Assembly (NCBI GenBank): GCA_963921935.1
Contig: OY998180.1
Span: 81,179,262 to 81,243,261, forward strand
From: Galeruca laticollis
Taxonomy: Eukaryota > Arthropoda > Insecta > Coleoptera > Chrysomelidae
Direction: 5' to 3'
DNA: 64,000 bases
A program made the position numbers and the translations under genes. Position 1 is the first letter of the stretch. Each line of letters begins with the position of its first letter. Of the stretch, positions 1 to 11,524 are shown in pieces. The notes under the pieces were generated by a model that saw only the letters and a program-made list of their open reading frames with translations, searched no databases and had not been told where the DNA came from.

Positions 1-124
1 ATTGGGCTTTCCCATCTTGTCTCAGACAACGATTTTGAGGTTATCTTCAATTTATCCTTTACTAATTCCCATCTTTTGCTGGCTTTAGAAAAAATGACAT
101 ATATTTGTGTATTATTTTTGAAAT
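1..124 (-). pseudogene. hAT transposase piece, possibly from a second copy
   Basis: The minus strand reads IFSKASKRWELV followed by LKSLSETRWESP-like residues. In hAT/ZMYM1-like transposases this FS.S..RW .. SLS.TRW block lies upstream of the YLDS..SL segment. Here it lies downstream (to the left) of it, although the equivalent LCETKW block has already occurred at 560-600. Either two hAT copies abut near 120-180 or the element is rearranged. It is too short to choose between these. Confidence 0.5.
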
Positions 125-2640
125 CTTTTGAAGCCATTTTGAGCATGCTTGAAGGATGAAGATAAGTTGAAGCAAAAGCAGATGTATTTTCGTTGGAGAA
201 TCTAGCATCCAAAGATGAAGTTAATGAATCAAGATAGAGGATGATTATAGATCGCTTCCAGTATTCAACTGCTGACTCAGATGGTAGATTACTTCTGTGT
301 ACTTGCTTTTGAGTGACTCGTGGTACTGACAACTCAACCCCTACTTTCTCTACGATATCAAGTGATTTTTTAAATAAAGCATAAGAAACATTTTCGACAT
401 CTTGTCGATCTTCTTTGATTACATCTAGAATATCATCAATATGTTTCTTCACCATAACCAAATCCATACTTTTACCTTCTAAAACGTTTACAACGGGTTA
501 CAAAATTGCAGAGTATCTTGCAATTATGTTTGAATATTGGTTTAGTAACTGCACAGTGCAATTGGTAGGCAGATTTTCTTATATTTTTCCGACCATTTGG
601 TCTCACAGAGCCTTGAAAGATTTGGAACCGATTTCCTACGGGCTGGCGATTCACGAAAGAATGTTATTGTGTCTTTAACCGTTGCAATTGTGTTTCTTAT
701 TTCTTGTAGCTTGCTAGTATCATTGACCACAAGATTTAGTCTGTGGCTGGAGCAATGGAAAAATAAAGATTTAGCGTACTTTTTTTTTAAGAATGGACTG
801 TACACCACCTTCTTTGCCGGCCATCGTGGAACACCCGTCAAATCCGAATCCCACACAATTACTGGCGACAAAATTATATTCTTCTAAAAATCTTTGAATT
901 TCGCTAGCGATTGTGGAAGCATCTTGACATTTTAACTCAATGTAGCCTACAAATTCCTCCCTGATTAGTTTTTGGCGCTCATCATAGAACCTTAATCCAA
1001 TAGAAAGCTGCTCTTTTCCAGAGATATCATATGTTTCATCAGCCATTACAGCACAAGCTTTTGCCCGTTTACAGTCTTCGATTATTTTTTATTTGATAAC
1101 TTCACCGCATAATTGTATGATCTCATTTTGAATTGTTGGTGAGGTATAGACTGCATTTTTTGACATTTATCCAAGTGGCTCTTTAGTTTCTCATCACCAG
1201 AGTCAATCCTCAAATTTAAAACGTCAAAGAAAACTCTCTCATTTCCTTCTTTTCCTCTAAGCGGCAAATCATTAATTCCACAAAATATTATGCATGAAAT
1301 AATTGCTGACAATATTTGTTTATTTTCTTCAATCGTCTTATGGTGCCCTATTTGCAGTTGGACATCAACAGGAGCAGTTTCAAGAAATGCTTTTGCAGCA
1401 GCTGTTGAAGATTTGTGGTAATGGTTGCCAACGTGCTTTCTACAATCTTCATGTACATCCTCAAACTTCACGTAAGGCCTTACCATAAATGACCCCAAAA
1501 CTCCTTTAACTGTAGCAATTCTTGGCGGAAATAAAACACAATACAAATATAGAGCATCTTTCAAACGACTTGAGTATACCAGCCATGGAGTATATTGAAA
1601 TAACCAGCGATGGTTAAATTTTCTTTTCAAGTGAATAGCATCACAAGCAAAATCGTAATTGGTTGATGAAACTCAAGCGTTTGTCAACAATTCCTTCTAT
1701 TTTTCAGAGGGCAAGTTATTGTTTCAACTAACATAAGTATCGCGCTCTTCAGTTTGTTTAGAGGTCCCAGTTCCAGAGACAGCTTCATGTAGATTTAAAG
1801 AACTCATTCTAAAATAGATTCCGATTTTGATGTTCTGACCATTTTATTTTCATCTTCATCACAATCATTGCTTCCACCACCACTATTGTCATTACGAACT
1901 TTTTTCCGTTTTAGAGATTTTTGACCTAAAAATAATAACCTGATATCATTCTTGTTTTTAGTCCCTAGTATAAAAATTAGTATAAAACAAAACTACCATG
2001 TAATGATAGCTGATAATGTGGCGTGGATATACTATGTCTGATGTTAATATTTTTTCTCTATATTAAAAACACAAAATGAAATTAATAGCACGTATAAACT
2101 GCTGTTTGATCTTTAATATGTGAAAATTTCCAGTTTTTATAGTTAGTCCCATTTGAGATCAGCTGCCAAAATTAGTGCATTATTGTAATTTTTGTTATAA
2201 TTAGATTAGAAGACAAAAAAGTCGGCATCATAATAATGAAAAATATATAAAATTATAATAATAATGCACAAAATCTTTTGCCAAGGCTAATAAAAATTGT
2301 TTCACAAAGATACAAACAAGAGTAAAGAGCAATTGACAATTTTGTAAAAGGCTGCAATAGAATTTTTTTCCAAACGTTGCGATACAAAAACGGCCGACAA
2401 TTAGAAAAAAATAATTTTGGACAAAAATTAACATCGGATATAACATATCTACATTATAAGCTATCACTACATGGTTGTTTTGTTTTATTTGGTGCTGGTC
2501 GAGCAACAAATTTTCTAATTTTATGACCATTTCTAATGGACTGACTCTAAAGTTTTAATTAAAAATTTAATTTTCTACTAAAGTTATTTCACTTACCTTT
2601 TTGTAACCAATTTCTTATATCCACATTGTCTTTTCTGTCT
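125..2640 (-). pseudogene. hAT transposase, TTF/DUF4371 type (ZMYM1-like), broken
   Basis: Cut-and-paste transposase of the hAT superfamily, the type often annotated in insects as zinc finger MYM-type 1-like or 52 kDa repressor of inhibitor of protein kinase-like. A probable first exon (2597-2640) ends at a good donor (AAAAAG|GTAAGT). The next exon starts at 1925 after TTTTAG and the phase fits. That exon begins with a basic, acidic/serine-rich tail. Residues PWLVYSSRLKDALYLYC (about 1590-1540) are the TTF-type start. DUF4371 follows (DGCSTMAGKEGG near 830-850), then HRLNLVV and LCETKW of the RNase H-like fold (790-560), then YLDS..SLDARF (about 290-180). Reading frames change near 1080, 780-840 and 540, so it cannot be translated as one protein. 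The insertion domain continues past the window. The family is clear; the exon model is inferred. Confidence 0.75.
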
Positions 2641-3153
2641 GTTTACTCTGTGGTAAAACTATTGTTACGAATTTTCCCTCTTGTTTCTCGTGCCTCGCTT
2701 TCTATTCGCCGTATGCAACTTCGTATCGTGCACTATGTACTGTATTGTACTGTCTTCGCGCCGGATCGACAGCTAAGTTTATATACCCATTTGAGCCTAG
2801 AAATTGCCAGAACATTCGCATCGCCGGTTCCCGTATATTCCTCACTTGTAACTCGATTTTCTAGAACTCGAAGAAAACCAGTGACGTTTCGTTACACTAT
2901 TAAATAGGACACTGTCGCTAGACAAGAGCACTTTCACACCAACTCAATAGTTGCTATAAATAAGAGTATTTATTTCGGATTCTGATGTAGGATTGTGTAT
3001 TTAATGATTCAAAATATTTCACACTAAAAGTACTTATTGAGTAAATTTATTTTAATTAATTAATAGGATTAAAAAATGTAGTTGATGAAAACAAAAAGAA
3101 AGTGACAATTTTTTATCATTTCCCTCAAAAATGTCCGACTGTTAAGTTGTTGA

Positions 3154-3255
3154 ATCGAACACGTATCCTGAGAGTAAATCGAACATGTATCCTGAGAGTA
3201 AATCGAACACTCCTTTTTATCCAATTCTGGTGTGGGACAATTCTGGTGTGCACCA
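3154..3255. repeat. two short tandem duplications
   Basis: A ~24-bp unit (core GTATCCTGAGAGTAAATCGA) is present about 2.3 times at 3154-3212. Next to it, CAATTCTGGTGTG is repeated twice at 3222-3255. Both lie inside the non-coding leader of the hAT element. No function is evident. Confidence 0.7.
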
Positions 3256-4141
3256 ATGCATAGATCGAAAACGCTATTAATATATATTTAGCACTATGTC
3301 AGTTTTTCAAACAGCTTTGTTTTTTGCTGATGAAATATATTTTAGTGACAAAGGACACGCGAATAATTTTACTTATTAGAGCTTATTAATTAATTTTAAA
3401 ATGTTCATAAAATCAACCAAACGACCACAACAACAAACAAAATATATAAAACAGATAACAAAAAAATATGCAGAACAGAAAAATATGTATATTTTAGATT
3501 TAATTTTTTTTTATTAAAATTTAAAAATTATTTAACCTATTTTTGCTTCCAGGGGGGGGGCAGTTGCCCCTCCCTGCCCTTCGCTGTCTACGCCCATGCT
3601 TCATGGAATTTTATATTTACCTAGGTGCTAAATGTCCTTCCTTCGTCTAGTGGGTGTGGTTTTACTTGATATGGAATCTAAAAATCAGTTAATTTATTTT
3701 CATTAATAGTATTTGTTTCGGTGGAAACAATTGAGTACAATTCCTGGTGTTTACTTGTGAACTGTCGAGCTCATAAGTTCGGCAGAGCATGTGGGTTGGC
3801 TAGGCTGGGCTGGGTAAAGTCGACTGTGAATTGGTTTGGATCGGTGACCAATTCTGCTGTATCACCTTCCTCGAGCGGTGGACTGGAGCTACTGATCCTC
3901 CGACAAGCATTTGGCTGCTTTTATAGGCTTTTCGAACATCCGGTATTTCCTAGAAACATCGGGAATCAAGGGTATTGAAAACGATTATTGTATACAGGGG
4001 CCCTGCAATAAGTAGCTGTCCCTCCGACAACTATGGGGTATGATTAAATAAGAAATTACATGGGGTACGGCTTATCGAAATAACGTATTTGTTTGTTTGG
4101 CGGATAGGATTTTCGTGCAGAACAGTGTCAAAGTACATACG

Positions 4142-4900
4142 TTAATAAAGAGTATGCTTTCCTCTAACATAAATTACAGCCAAACAATGCCTCCAGATAC
4201 TTTCAATGAGGTCGTTGAAGTAGCCTTGATTGATTTGTCTCCAAAATCTGGTTAAAAGATGTCTATGTTCTTGGATTGTTTGTGGGAATTCAAGGCTCTT
4301 TGTAGCTGGTCCCAAGCACGCTCGATAGGATTGAGGTCGGATGATAGAGGGGCAGTGAATAATGCGTGAGACCATGAAAGTCCAAAGCAACTTCGACTAA
4401 TCTTGCACGATGAGGTCAAGCATTATCGTCGAAAAAGAGGAAAGTTAGTCCAATAGTAGCATGAAGCAAACGTATAAAATTGTTGTACCTAAATCTGCAG
4501 AGTCATGTTTCCATTGAGGACTAACAATTTTGTACGCCTATTAAAACAAATGCCTCCCCAAACAGCAACTGGACACTCGAGGAAGAGTCCATACACGAAC
4601 ACGCCGACGATCAGAAAACCTTACATTCCTCGACTCATCTGTAAACAATACGGACCTCCACTTAACATGCCAATTCACATGTTCATTATCCCATGCCAGT
4701 TGAGCACGCCTATGAATTTGGGTTGGTGGAGCTCTTCTCAAAAATCGTCGTGAACATAAGCTAACCGCATGTAGTCTTAGACATACTATTTCAATTGAAA
4801 CCAAAACAACAGAAGCATTCAAAGGACGCTGTTGTCTTAAAAAAAATCAAATTTACATTATTAATTGTTATATTTGGCACTTGTCTCTACAGTGGTTAAT
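4142..4900 (-). pseudogene. Tc1/mariner-family transposase remnant
   Basis: Tc1-like transposase, a DDE/D enzyme cutting at TIRs and inserting at TA. On the minus strand, 4822-4541 reads LRRAPPTQIHRRAQLAWDNE, then VLFTDESR with the first catalytic Asp, then RVRVW. The strand shifts frame near 4540-4390 where DDNA.PHRARLV carries the second Asp. A last block at 4390-4142 has the damaged equivalent of NPIERAW (IRPQSYRACLG) and ends in a C-terminal tail rich in aromatic residues. At least two frame changes and internal stops make it inactive. No convincing TIR pair was found, though the stretch at about 4000-4040 (GGGGCCCTGCAATAAG) could be a decayed end. Confidence 0.75.
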
Positions 4901-6340
4901 AGCTGACTGAACCAAAACAAAAGATTATTGATACTATCGTTACATGTCGTAACAAGTTCGATCTCGCTCAAACGAAATTTCTTCGAGATTGACCGTGACT
5001 GGAATGGGATTTAACCGGAACTTGACTGTTACAGATGGTATAAATATACTCATTGTTTCTTATTAATATTCAACCAGATGGAGAGAACCGTAATCGATAT
5101 TGTAGTGTGAATCAACCCTTATAGAATATAGAGGGCGACATGAACTACATTTCAATGGCAACGTTATTAATTTTTCATGAAACCACAAAATTGTGCTAAT
5201 TAACGCCAGCAAAATTGCCGTTAGTAACAATTTTACTTTGATCGAGCTTGTTCTCGGAATACGAACTGTATTTGTATTGAGTAAATCTGTAATGAACTGT
5301 CAAGACAATTTAAGCAGCTTCAATAAGCTTGTCAGTGTTCTGAGTAACATATGACAAAATACTATTCAGTATTTCCACGGAAATTACCGATAAGTGTGCT
5401 GGAAATCTATTGATTACATTAGAAGTAGTTAAAAAAATAAGAATTTTGTATATTTCTATAATTTATACCATTAATTTTTTATGTCTTTGTGTTTCAAAAG
5501 AATCAATTATTTTGAATTTAATCAAGTATCTTGAAAAATTGTTAAGATTGGTTAATCCAGTTTAATTTTATTTGATAATTACACAGGAAGCTTTCAAGGA
5601 AATTACTTTGAATTGGTTAAAAAAGTGATTATTCAACAAATCATAAGCGGTCAAACTAACTCTGGAGTTAGTGCAAAAATGAATAAAAGATTCATGAGAT
5701 AAACAACGCTTTGTTTGACTTACATATTAGGTTCTTTAATATGAGTCGGTGAACAGTGTATGTACGTTCCTTGAATAAACTGAAAAATGTTTAACCTAAT
5801 TGAATTATAGTGAAACATACGGGTAAAATTAAATGAAGAATCATGTAAATCAAAGGGTATAAAAAGATGTTTATATACTTTTAAAATGTTCTCACTACAA
5901 AAAAATATTTGTAATTTGAAAAAAAAAATAATTAAAAATCAGACAATTCGTTTTTAATTTTTCGGAATTATTATTTTCTTTATTGTAAGTACATATTTTG
6001 AAAACATTGTTGGTTTCACTTCTACAAACTATTTAGAACCTTTTGGTTTTTATTAGTTCTTCTGGGAACTGGGAAGAATACAAACACTATTATATACAAT
6101 ATTTAAACAGGGCTGAACGCAACTACATCAATTATTTGAAACTTTCCAACTAATAAGGAATACGTAGCCATACCCAGGTGACACAGACCTCTCCGCGAGA
6201 TCTCCGAGAGGTTATAATTAGGATCTTATGCGAACTCCTATTACGAGGTTCCGGTGATCTATATGTGCTGTAGCTAAGCGAAATTCTCACTGGTGTCTCC
6301 AGGAGAAATCTCGGGGAGCTCACGTTCCATTTTCCAGGTT
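4901..6340. other. AT-rich interval, no gene recognised
   Basis: No coding region can be supported. A TATA-like TATAAATATA lies at 5040-5050, shortly before a short ATG frame at 5080, but nothing recognisable follows. The stretch 6150-6340 has short GC-richer blocks (GCGA, GAGATCTC) that look like diverged relatives of the adjacent 50-bp array. Confidence 0.5.
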
Positions 6341-6715
6341 TCATCTTATTGCGAGTTCCTAAAGTTATCTCGAACGTAACTTGAATAAGAAATTCTTATT
6401 GCAAGTTTCTAAAGTTATCCCTAATGAAACCAGCACAAGAAATTCTCAATGCGAGCTTCTAAAGTTATCTCGAACTTAACTTGAATAAGAAATTCTTATT
6501 GCAAGCTTCTAAAGTTATCCCTAATGTAAACAGAACAAAAAACTCTCAATGCGAGTTTCTAAAGTTATCTCGAATGTAACTGGAATAAGAAATTCTCACT
6601 GCGAGTTCCTACAGTTATCCCGAATGTAACCAGAACAACAAATTCTCACAGCGAGTTCCTAAAGTTATCCTAAACGTAACCTGAACAAGATATTGTTAGT
6701 GCGAATTATATCGAA
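6341..6715. repeat. 50-bp tandem array with alternating (dimer) units
   Basis: The landmark GCGAGTTCCTAAAGTTATC recurs at 6351, 6401, 6451, 6501, 6551, 6601, 6651 and (decayed) 6701, an exact 50-base step with no length change. Neighbouring units differ in the same way every second unit: units at 6401 and 6501 have GCAAG and ATCCCTAATG, those at 6451 and 6551 have GCGAG and ATCTCGAA. The array therefore probably grew by copying a 100-bp dimer. It does not encode a protein repeat. Confidence 0.9.
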
Positions 6716-7650
6716 CGACCCGAACGTAAAACTTAACCATAAAACACATAGAGAACTTAAATAACCCAGACAACACAATAATATAAAATTATACTATATC
6801 TCTCACGTAATTCTTTCAATTAGTTCATTAAACGATCACATATGTATTATATCGCTTTCATAAGTTATCACACAGGATGATATATACGAATAAACTGAAC
6901 TACCATCTTATATTAATCTTCCTTCACTACTTACTTTCAGTTCGACCAGAAATTAGTTACGCCAAGTTTCAATTTTCAAATATATACTCTGTGTTATTAT
7001 TCAACGATCGTTACAAATTGAACAAAACCGCGCGTTGGTTTTATGGAGTTATTTCGCGATGCCATATTAGAATCACCCGCGAAAACAAAGACGAAGCTTA
7101 CTGGCTCTGGCTTAAGTTATTTTACGCCGTTGCCGCTTGGACTATAATCCAGGAGTTTCTATGCAATGACAGATTAATAATATGAATATGCTATGTTTTA
7201 ATAATTTTTGACAAAACAATTGTAAGGGTTGATGGTCCGTTTGGAAAAACGACGAATTCATCACAAAATATGCAGCATTTTTTAGTTGAATATGCTATCA
7301 GAAAAAATTTCGAATGAATTCTGGTATGTGTAAAACACAGCTCTAAGCTAGATTAAGGCAATTTTCTAGTTGATAGAAGGACGGTCATTTGACTATTTAT
7401 GATAACAATTATATATATTTCATTAAAAAAGCGTTCTAGATAAAAAATCTCTCGTCTCGATCCTTTTACATCGATTGTCATCGTGAACTATTAAAATTGG
7501 ATTTCGAATAATTCCATCAATTAAAAGCAAAATTCGATAGTTATCATTTTGGTCAGAGAAAATAGTAAATAGGTAATATTTCAAATGTAAATAAATGTAA
7601 AATATTATATTTTTCAATTTTCATTTTATTTTTCGTCTCCAAAAAAATTC

Positions 7651-7653
<3 letters not shown>
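6716..7653. other. AT-rich interval, no gene recognised
   Basis: A 102-codon open frame at 6877-7185 has no recognisable motif and its composition matches the surrounding AT-rich DNA, so it is not called. The rest shows no repeat or coding signal. Confidence 0.45.

Positions 7654-7713
<60 letters not shown>
7654..7713. repeat. (TA)n microsatellite
   Basis: About 30 uninterrupted TA units, abutting the fold-back repeat that follows. Confidence 0.98.
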
Positions 7714-7714
<1 letters not shown>

Positions 7715-8395
7715 CAAAGAAGATGTAGGAATATCGCGTGATATGTTAACAACAACAACAAATATATTCATGGGTAATTCACGCAAAATAAAGGGCTACT
7801 GAAATAGAGTGGTAACCGTGGACATGCATGTTTCTGGCTCATTTTGCCTCATCAGCACGGCATAACCAAATAAGGATGTGAAATTTGGGAGCAAAGATGT
7901 TAATCGAAACATGGGAAAACACAAAATAACGGATTTCAGCAGGGAAACCAAACGCTCATTTATGTCTTCAATTGGAAGATCCCGAGTTTTCAGGACATCA
8001 ACCAACATCGACACGGAGGCGCATATAGCCCCCCCGCCATGAGCCTTCCGACCCATAGTAAATAACAAAGAAGATGTAGGAATATCGCGTGATATGTTAA
8101 CAACAACAACAAATATATTCATGGGTAATTCACGTGTCGATGTTGGTTGATGTCCTGAAAACTCGGGATCTTCCAATTGAAGACATAAATGAGCGTTTGG
8201 TTTCCCTGCTGAAATCCGTTATTTTGTGTTTTCCCATGTTTCGATTAACATCTTTGCTCCCAAATTTCACATCCTTATTTGGTTATGCCGTGCTAATGAG
8301 GCAAAATGAGCCAGAAACATGCATGTCCACGGTTACCACTCTATTTCAGTAGCCCTTTATTTTGCGTGAATTATCCATGAATATATTTGTTGTTG

Positions 8396-8400
<5 letters not shown>
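7713..8400. mobile_element. Fold-back element built from a ~352-bp unit
   Basis: A unit starting ACAAAGAAGATGTAGGAATA at 7713 begins again after 351 bp at 8064, running on to 8132. At 8133 the sequence turns into the reverse complement of the first unit and stays so to 8398. The arms 7745-8015 and 8133-8398 pair almost perfectly, separated by ~117 bp. (TA)n lies on both sides. A second copy of the family is at 22213-22905. No transposase is present, so it is non-autonomous. One reading frame across the unit is open in both loci, but this could be chance. Confidence 0.8.

Positions 8401-8441
<41 letters not shown>
8399..8441. repeat. (TA)n microsatellite
   Basis: About 21 TA units immediately after the right arm of the fold-back element. 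Confidence 0.97.
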
Positions 8442-8443
<2 letters not shown>

Positions 8444-8628
8444 TTTTTGTTGTGACTACATTTGTAGTGTTAGAGATGAGGGAACACTGTCCATCCCTTG
8501 ACTTGACAGTTATGTTTACACCCGCCATTTAGTTTAATTAGATTAGATTATATTTTAATGGGGTTACAGTGCACTGAAACCAAAGGTTTATTGTGCCCCC
8601 CCTCCTATCAGAGCTGTTCTCGCTACTA

Positions 8629-11492
8629 CTACAGCTCACCTTCCAGTTCCAAGGTTCTCATGAACTCCAGTATTTGGGACGGCTTAAACGAGGATAGGTC
8701 CTCACTCTTACAAGTTTCTTGTCCGTAGCATTTCTTGCGTTGGCTTGCAATGGCGAGGCATTCCAGAACTAGGTGATCCGGAGTTTCATCCTCCTCCCCA
8801 CAGAATCTACACTCGTCAATCTCTGCTAGACCTATACTCTCATTAAGTGGTTCCTAAGGCGGCAGTCTCCTGTAAGAAAACCCGTGAGGAGATGTCGCTT
8901 ATCTTTACTGAGGTCCAAATATTTTTTGGATCTAGCAGTGTCAAAGTTCCCCAGGAACTTTTTGGAATGTTCCAACCCGGGAAGGCACAGCAAGAGTGCT
9001 TCTCTTTCGGTTTCCTCTTTCTTCCGAAACTCTTGTAGGAGCATTTTGCTACAACACAGAAAGGCTCCGGGCCAATAAAGGGCATTTGTGCTCCTTTCCT
9101 GGCAAGTGTATTGGCCTCTTTATTTCCCGTGATTCCCGAGTAGCTAGGAACCCAGACTAAAGAGACCCTGTTATTCTTGCCTAATTCATCAAGTTTTCTT
9201 CGGCACTCCCATGCCAACTTTGAGTCAATGACATGGGAGCTCAATGCTTTGATAGCTGTTTGACTATCAGAATGGATCGATATGTCACATTTCTGGTAGT
9301 TCCTTTCTAGGTTCATTTCCACGCATCCTTCGATCGCAAGTATTTCTGCCTGAAAGACGCTCGGGAAGGAGCCCAACGATAATGATTATCTGGTAACAGG
9401 CCCAAATACTCCAGCGCCTGCTCCAATGATAGTTTTTGAACCATCCGTATACCATCTAACGGTGTTTTCTTTAAGAGTTTGGGTGGTGTATTCCCTTTCC
9501 CAGTCTCTCCTCGTATTTAGCATCGTGGTGAAATTCTTTTCGATGCTTACTTTCCTGATCATTTCGTCACTGGGAAGATTTGCTAATGATATGTATCTTG
9601 TCAGAGAGGACCAAGCTCCACCTTGAGGTGTCCTTCGAGTGGCTTTAACTGAGGTGGTTTGATTCCCCACCTGCATCTCAGCTATCCTCGTTGTCAACAT
9701 CTCATACATCCATTTTACAATGGTTTCATTCCCTCCAAGCCTTTTTAGTGCTTCTTTGGCAGACACGTTAGTTGTGTTGTCAAAGGCCCCTGATATATCC
9801 AGGAATGCGCACATTGCGATTTCTTTGTTGTTCAGAGTTCTCTGGATGACTTCGGTCAGCTGATACAGAGCCGTCTCAGTTGATCGACCCGCTCTGTAGG
9901 CATTCTGACATTTATGAAGTGGTATATTTTCCAGATTCTCTGTTCTTATGTAATTATCCACTACTTTCTGTATCGATTTAAGTAGAAACGATGTTAGACA
10001 GATGGGTCTAAAAGATCGGGGATCATTCCTATCTTTTTTCCCTATTTTTGGTATGAAGGTTACCCTTGCCCTTCTCCATTTTCTAGGTATTAGACCCACT
10101 GCTAGACTGCTTCTTGTAATCTTCAGCAGGTGAGGAAGAATATCCTCTATCGCTTGCTGTAGGAGTGCTGGAAATATTCCATCTACTCCTGGTGATTTAT
10201 ATGGTTGAAAGGTACTTATTGCCCATTCTAACCGTTGTCTGGTAAATATTTTCTTAGCAATGTCCCAATCTTCCTTGCGGGATTTTTGGTGTAGTTCATT
10301 GCTATTTCGGTGCTTGTTGCTGGTACACTACTCTGGAAATGGGTTCTAAGAAGAAGAATCGATCGTTCCTCTTCACCTTCCGTGTATGATCCGTCTGGCT
10401 TTTCAGCGACATTGTGGGGTTAGTTCCTCCATTTGCCATGACCTTTTGTAGTCTGGCCGCTGTGTGAGTGGAAGTGATCTTTTTGCAAAGGGCTTGAAGA
10501 TTAAGCCTTTTGGCCTTCCTAATCTCTTTATTGTACTGAGTAAGGTTTTCAGTGTACCTCTGACAATTGCCGTCACGTTTGGCTCTATTAAAGAGCCGAC
10601 GGACCTCTTTTCTGAGGTTTGACAGGTTCTCATTCAGCCAAGGAGCATCCTTTTCTGAACGAGCTTTTGAGAGTGGGCAACTGGAATGAAAATCTTCTAT
10701 TATTGCATCACTGATCTGTTCGACTCTTTGTTCCAGGTCGTAATGCGGGTGATTTACCCCATTCACTTCGACGTGTTCCAAATTGTCCTTCAGATTGGTC
10801 TTGTAAAGAGACCAATCAGTATTTCTAGGATTTCGGATTGTAGGAATCGAGGTGGTATTTCCCTCTATCCTAAATTCGATGATTCTATGGTCGGAAAGTG
10901 ATGGCTCGCTCATCACCCTTCAATCTTTTACATTTTTCCTAGCAGCAACATTAACAATTGTTACGTCCAGGACCTCTTCTCTTGCTCTCGTGACAAAAGG
11001 GGGGGTTGTCCCCACGTTTAAGGTCTCAAGGTTATTTGCTAAGAGATATTCTAATAAACACTCACCTTTTGCGTTGTTATTGGTGCTTCCCCACACGGTA
11101 TTGTGTGCGTTGGCATCACAACCAATTGTAATTGGCAGCCGTCTGTTGCAGTGTCTCACTAGCTCTTGTACCTCTTCTGGCGGTGTCATCGGCCCGTCTC
11201 CAGCGAAGTAGGCAGAGGCAATGAGGATGTCCCGGTCGATACCCCCAATGTTGATGTGAACCATGATTGGAACAAGGTCCCGTGACACATATTCTGAAAC
11301 ACAAATATATTTTATGTTATTTCTTATGATTACACATGCCAAACCTTTGATTTGGCTTTCTTTGTTGATCCATGGTTCTTGGATCAGTACAATATCGAGT
11401 TGTAGTCTAGCGAACAACCTTGCAATCACGGCTGAAGCTACCTTCGCGTGATACAGGTTAATCTGAGCTACATTCGTGAACGTAAAGGCGAA
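8629..11492 (-). pseudogene. LINE ORF2: endonuclease, reverse transcriptase, RNase H
   Basis: The product would nick target DNA and reverse-transcribe the element RNA. In order: the endonuclease/exonuclease/phosphatase domain at 11490-10880 (VLIQEPW, GCDANAHN, EVLDVTIVN, then SLSDHR after a frameshift near 10917); a linker; reverse transcriptase at 10100-9620 (FIPK, SFRPICLTSF, FLDISGAFD); and RNase H at 9440-9100 (WYTDGSKT, FQAEILAI, HSDSQTAI, WVPSYSGITGNKEAN). A C-terminal CCHC motif, CRFCGEEDETPDHLVLEC, lies near 8740-8810, and the frame ends at 8629. After TPQGG (about 9620) the text jumps to unrelated linker sequence, so the catalytic [FY]xDD segment is gone. Frame changes occur near 10917, 10300 and 9380, and an in-frame stop near 8840. 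Confidence 0.85.
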
Positions 11493-11524
11493 TTATTATG
11501 GATGAGAGAGGCCGAGTTACTCAG

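Larger units (their letters stand above)
1..3598 (-). mobile_element. hAT DNA transposon, 3' part outside window
   Basis: The element starts at a terminal motif at 3541-3598 (read on the minus strand: CATGGGCGTAGACAGCG, then a C/G-run rich in CCCC). This resembles the CAGGGGCGTAG-type ends common in hAT elements with ZMYM1-like transposases. It runs leftward through a split transposase gene to the window edge, so the second end and the 8-bp target duplication cannot be seen. The ~950 bases between the terminus and the first coding exon are AT-rich with no coding signal and probably hold leader and promoter sequence. Limits are inferred; the family call is firmer than the exact end. Confidence 0.65.

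Noticed and set aside
2626..2907. 93-codon plus-strand frame
   Set aside because: Lies over the hAT first exon and leader on the opposite strand; no recognisable motif.
6877..7185. 102-codon frame as a gene
   Set aside because: No motif, no splice or promoter context, and composition like the surrounding non-coding DNA.
7664..7713. Open frames of repeated Tyr-Ile through (TA)n tracts (also at 8400, 46630)
   Set aside because: A TA microsatellite has no stop in two frames; these are artefacts of low complexity.
8134..8352. 72-codon frame in the fold-back as a real gene
   Set aside because: The same frame appears on both strands only because of the inverted repeat, and no known domain is seen. 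Kept as a property of the repeat, not as a gene.
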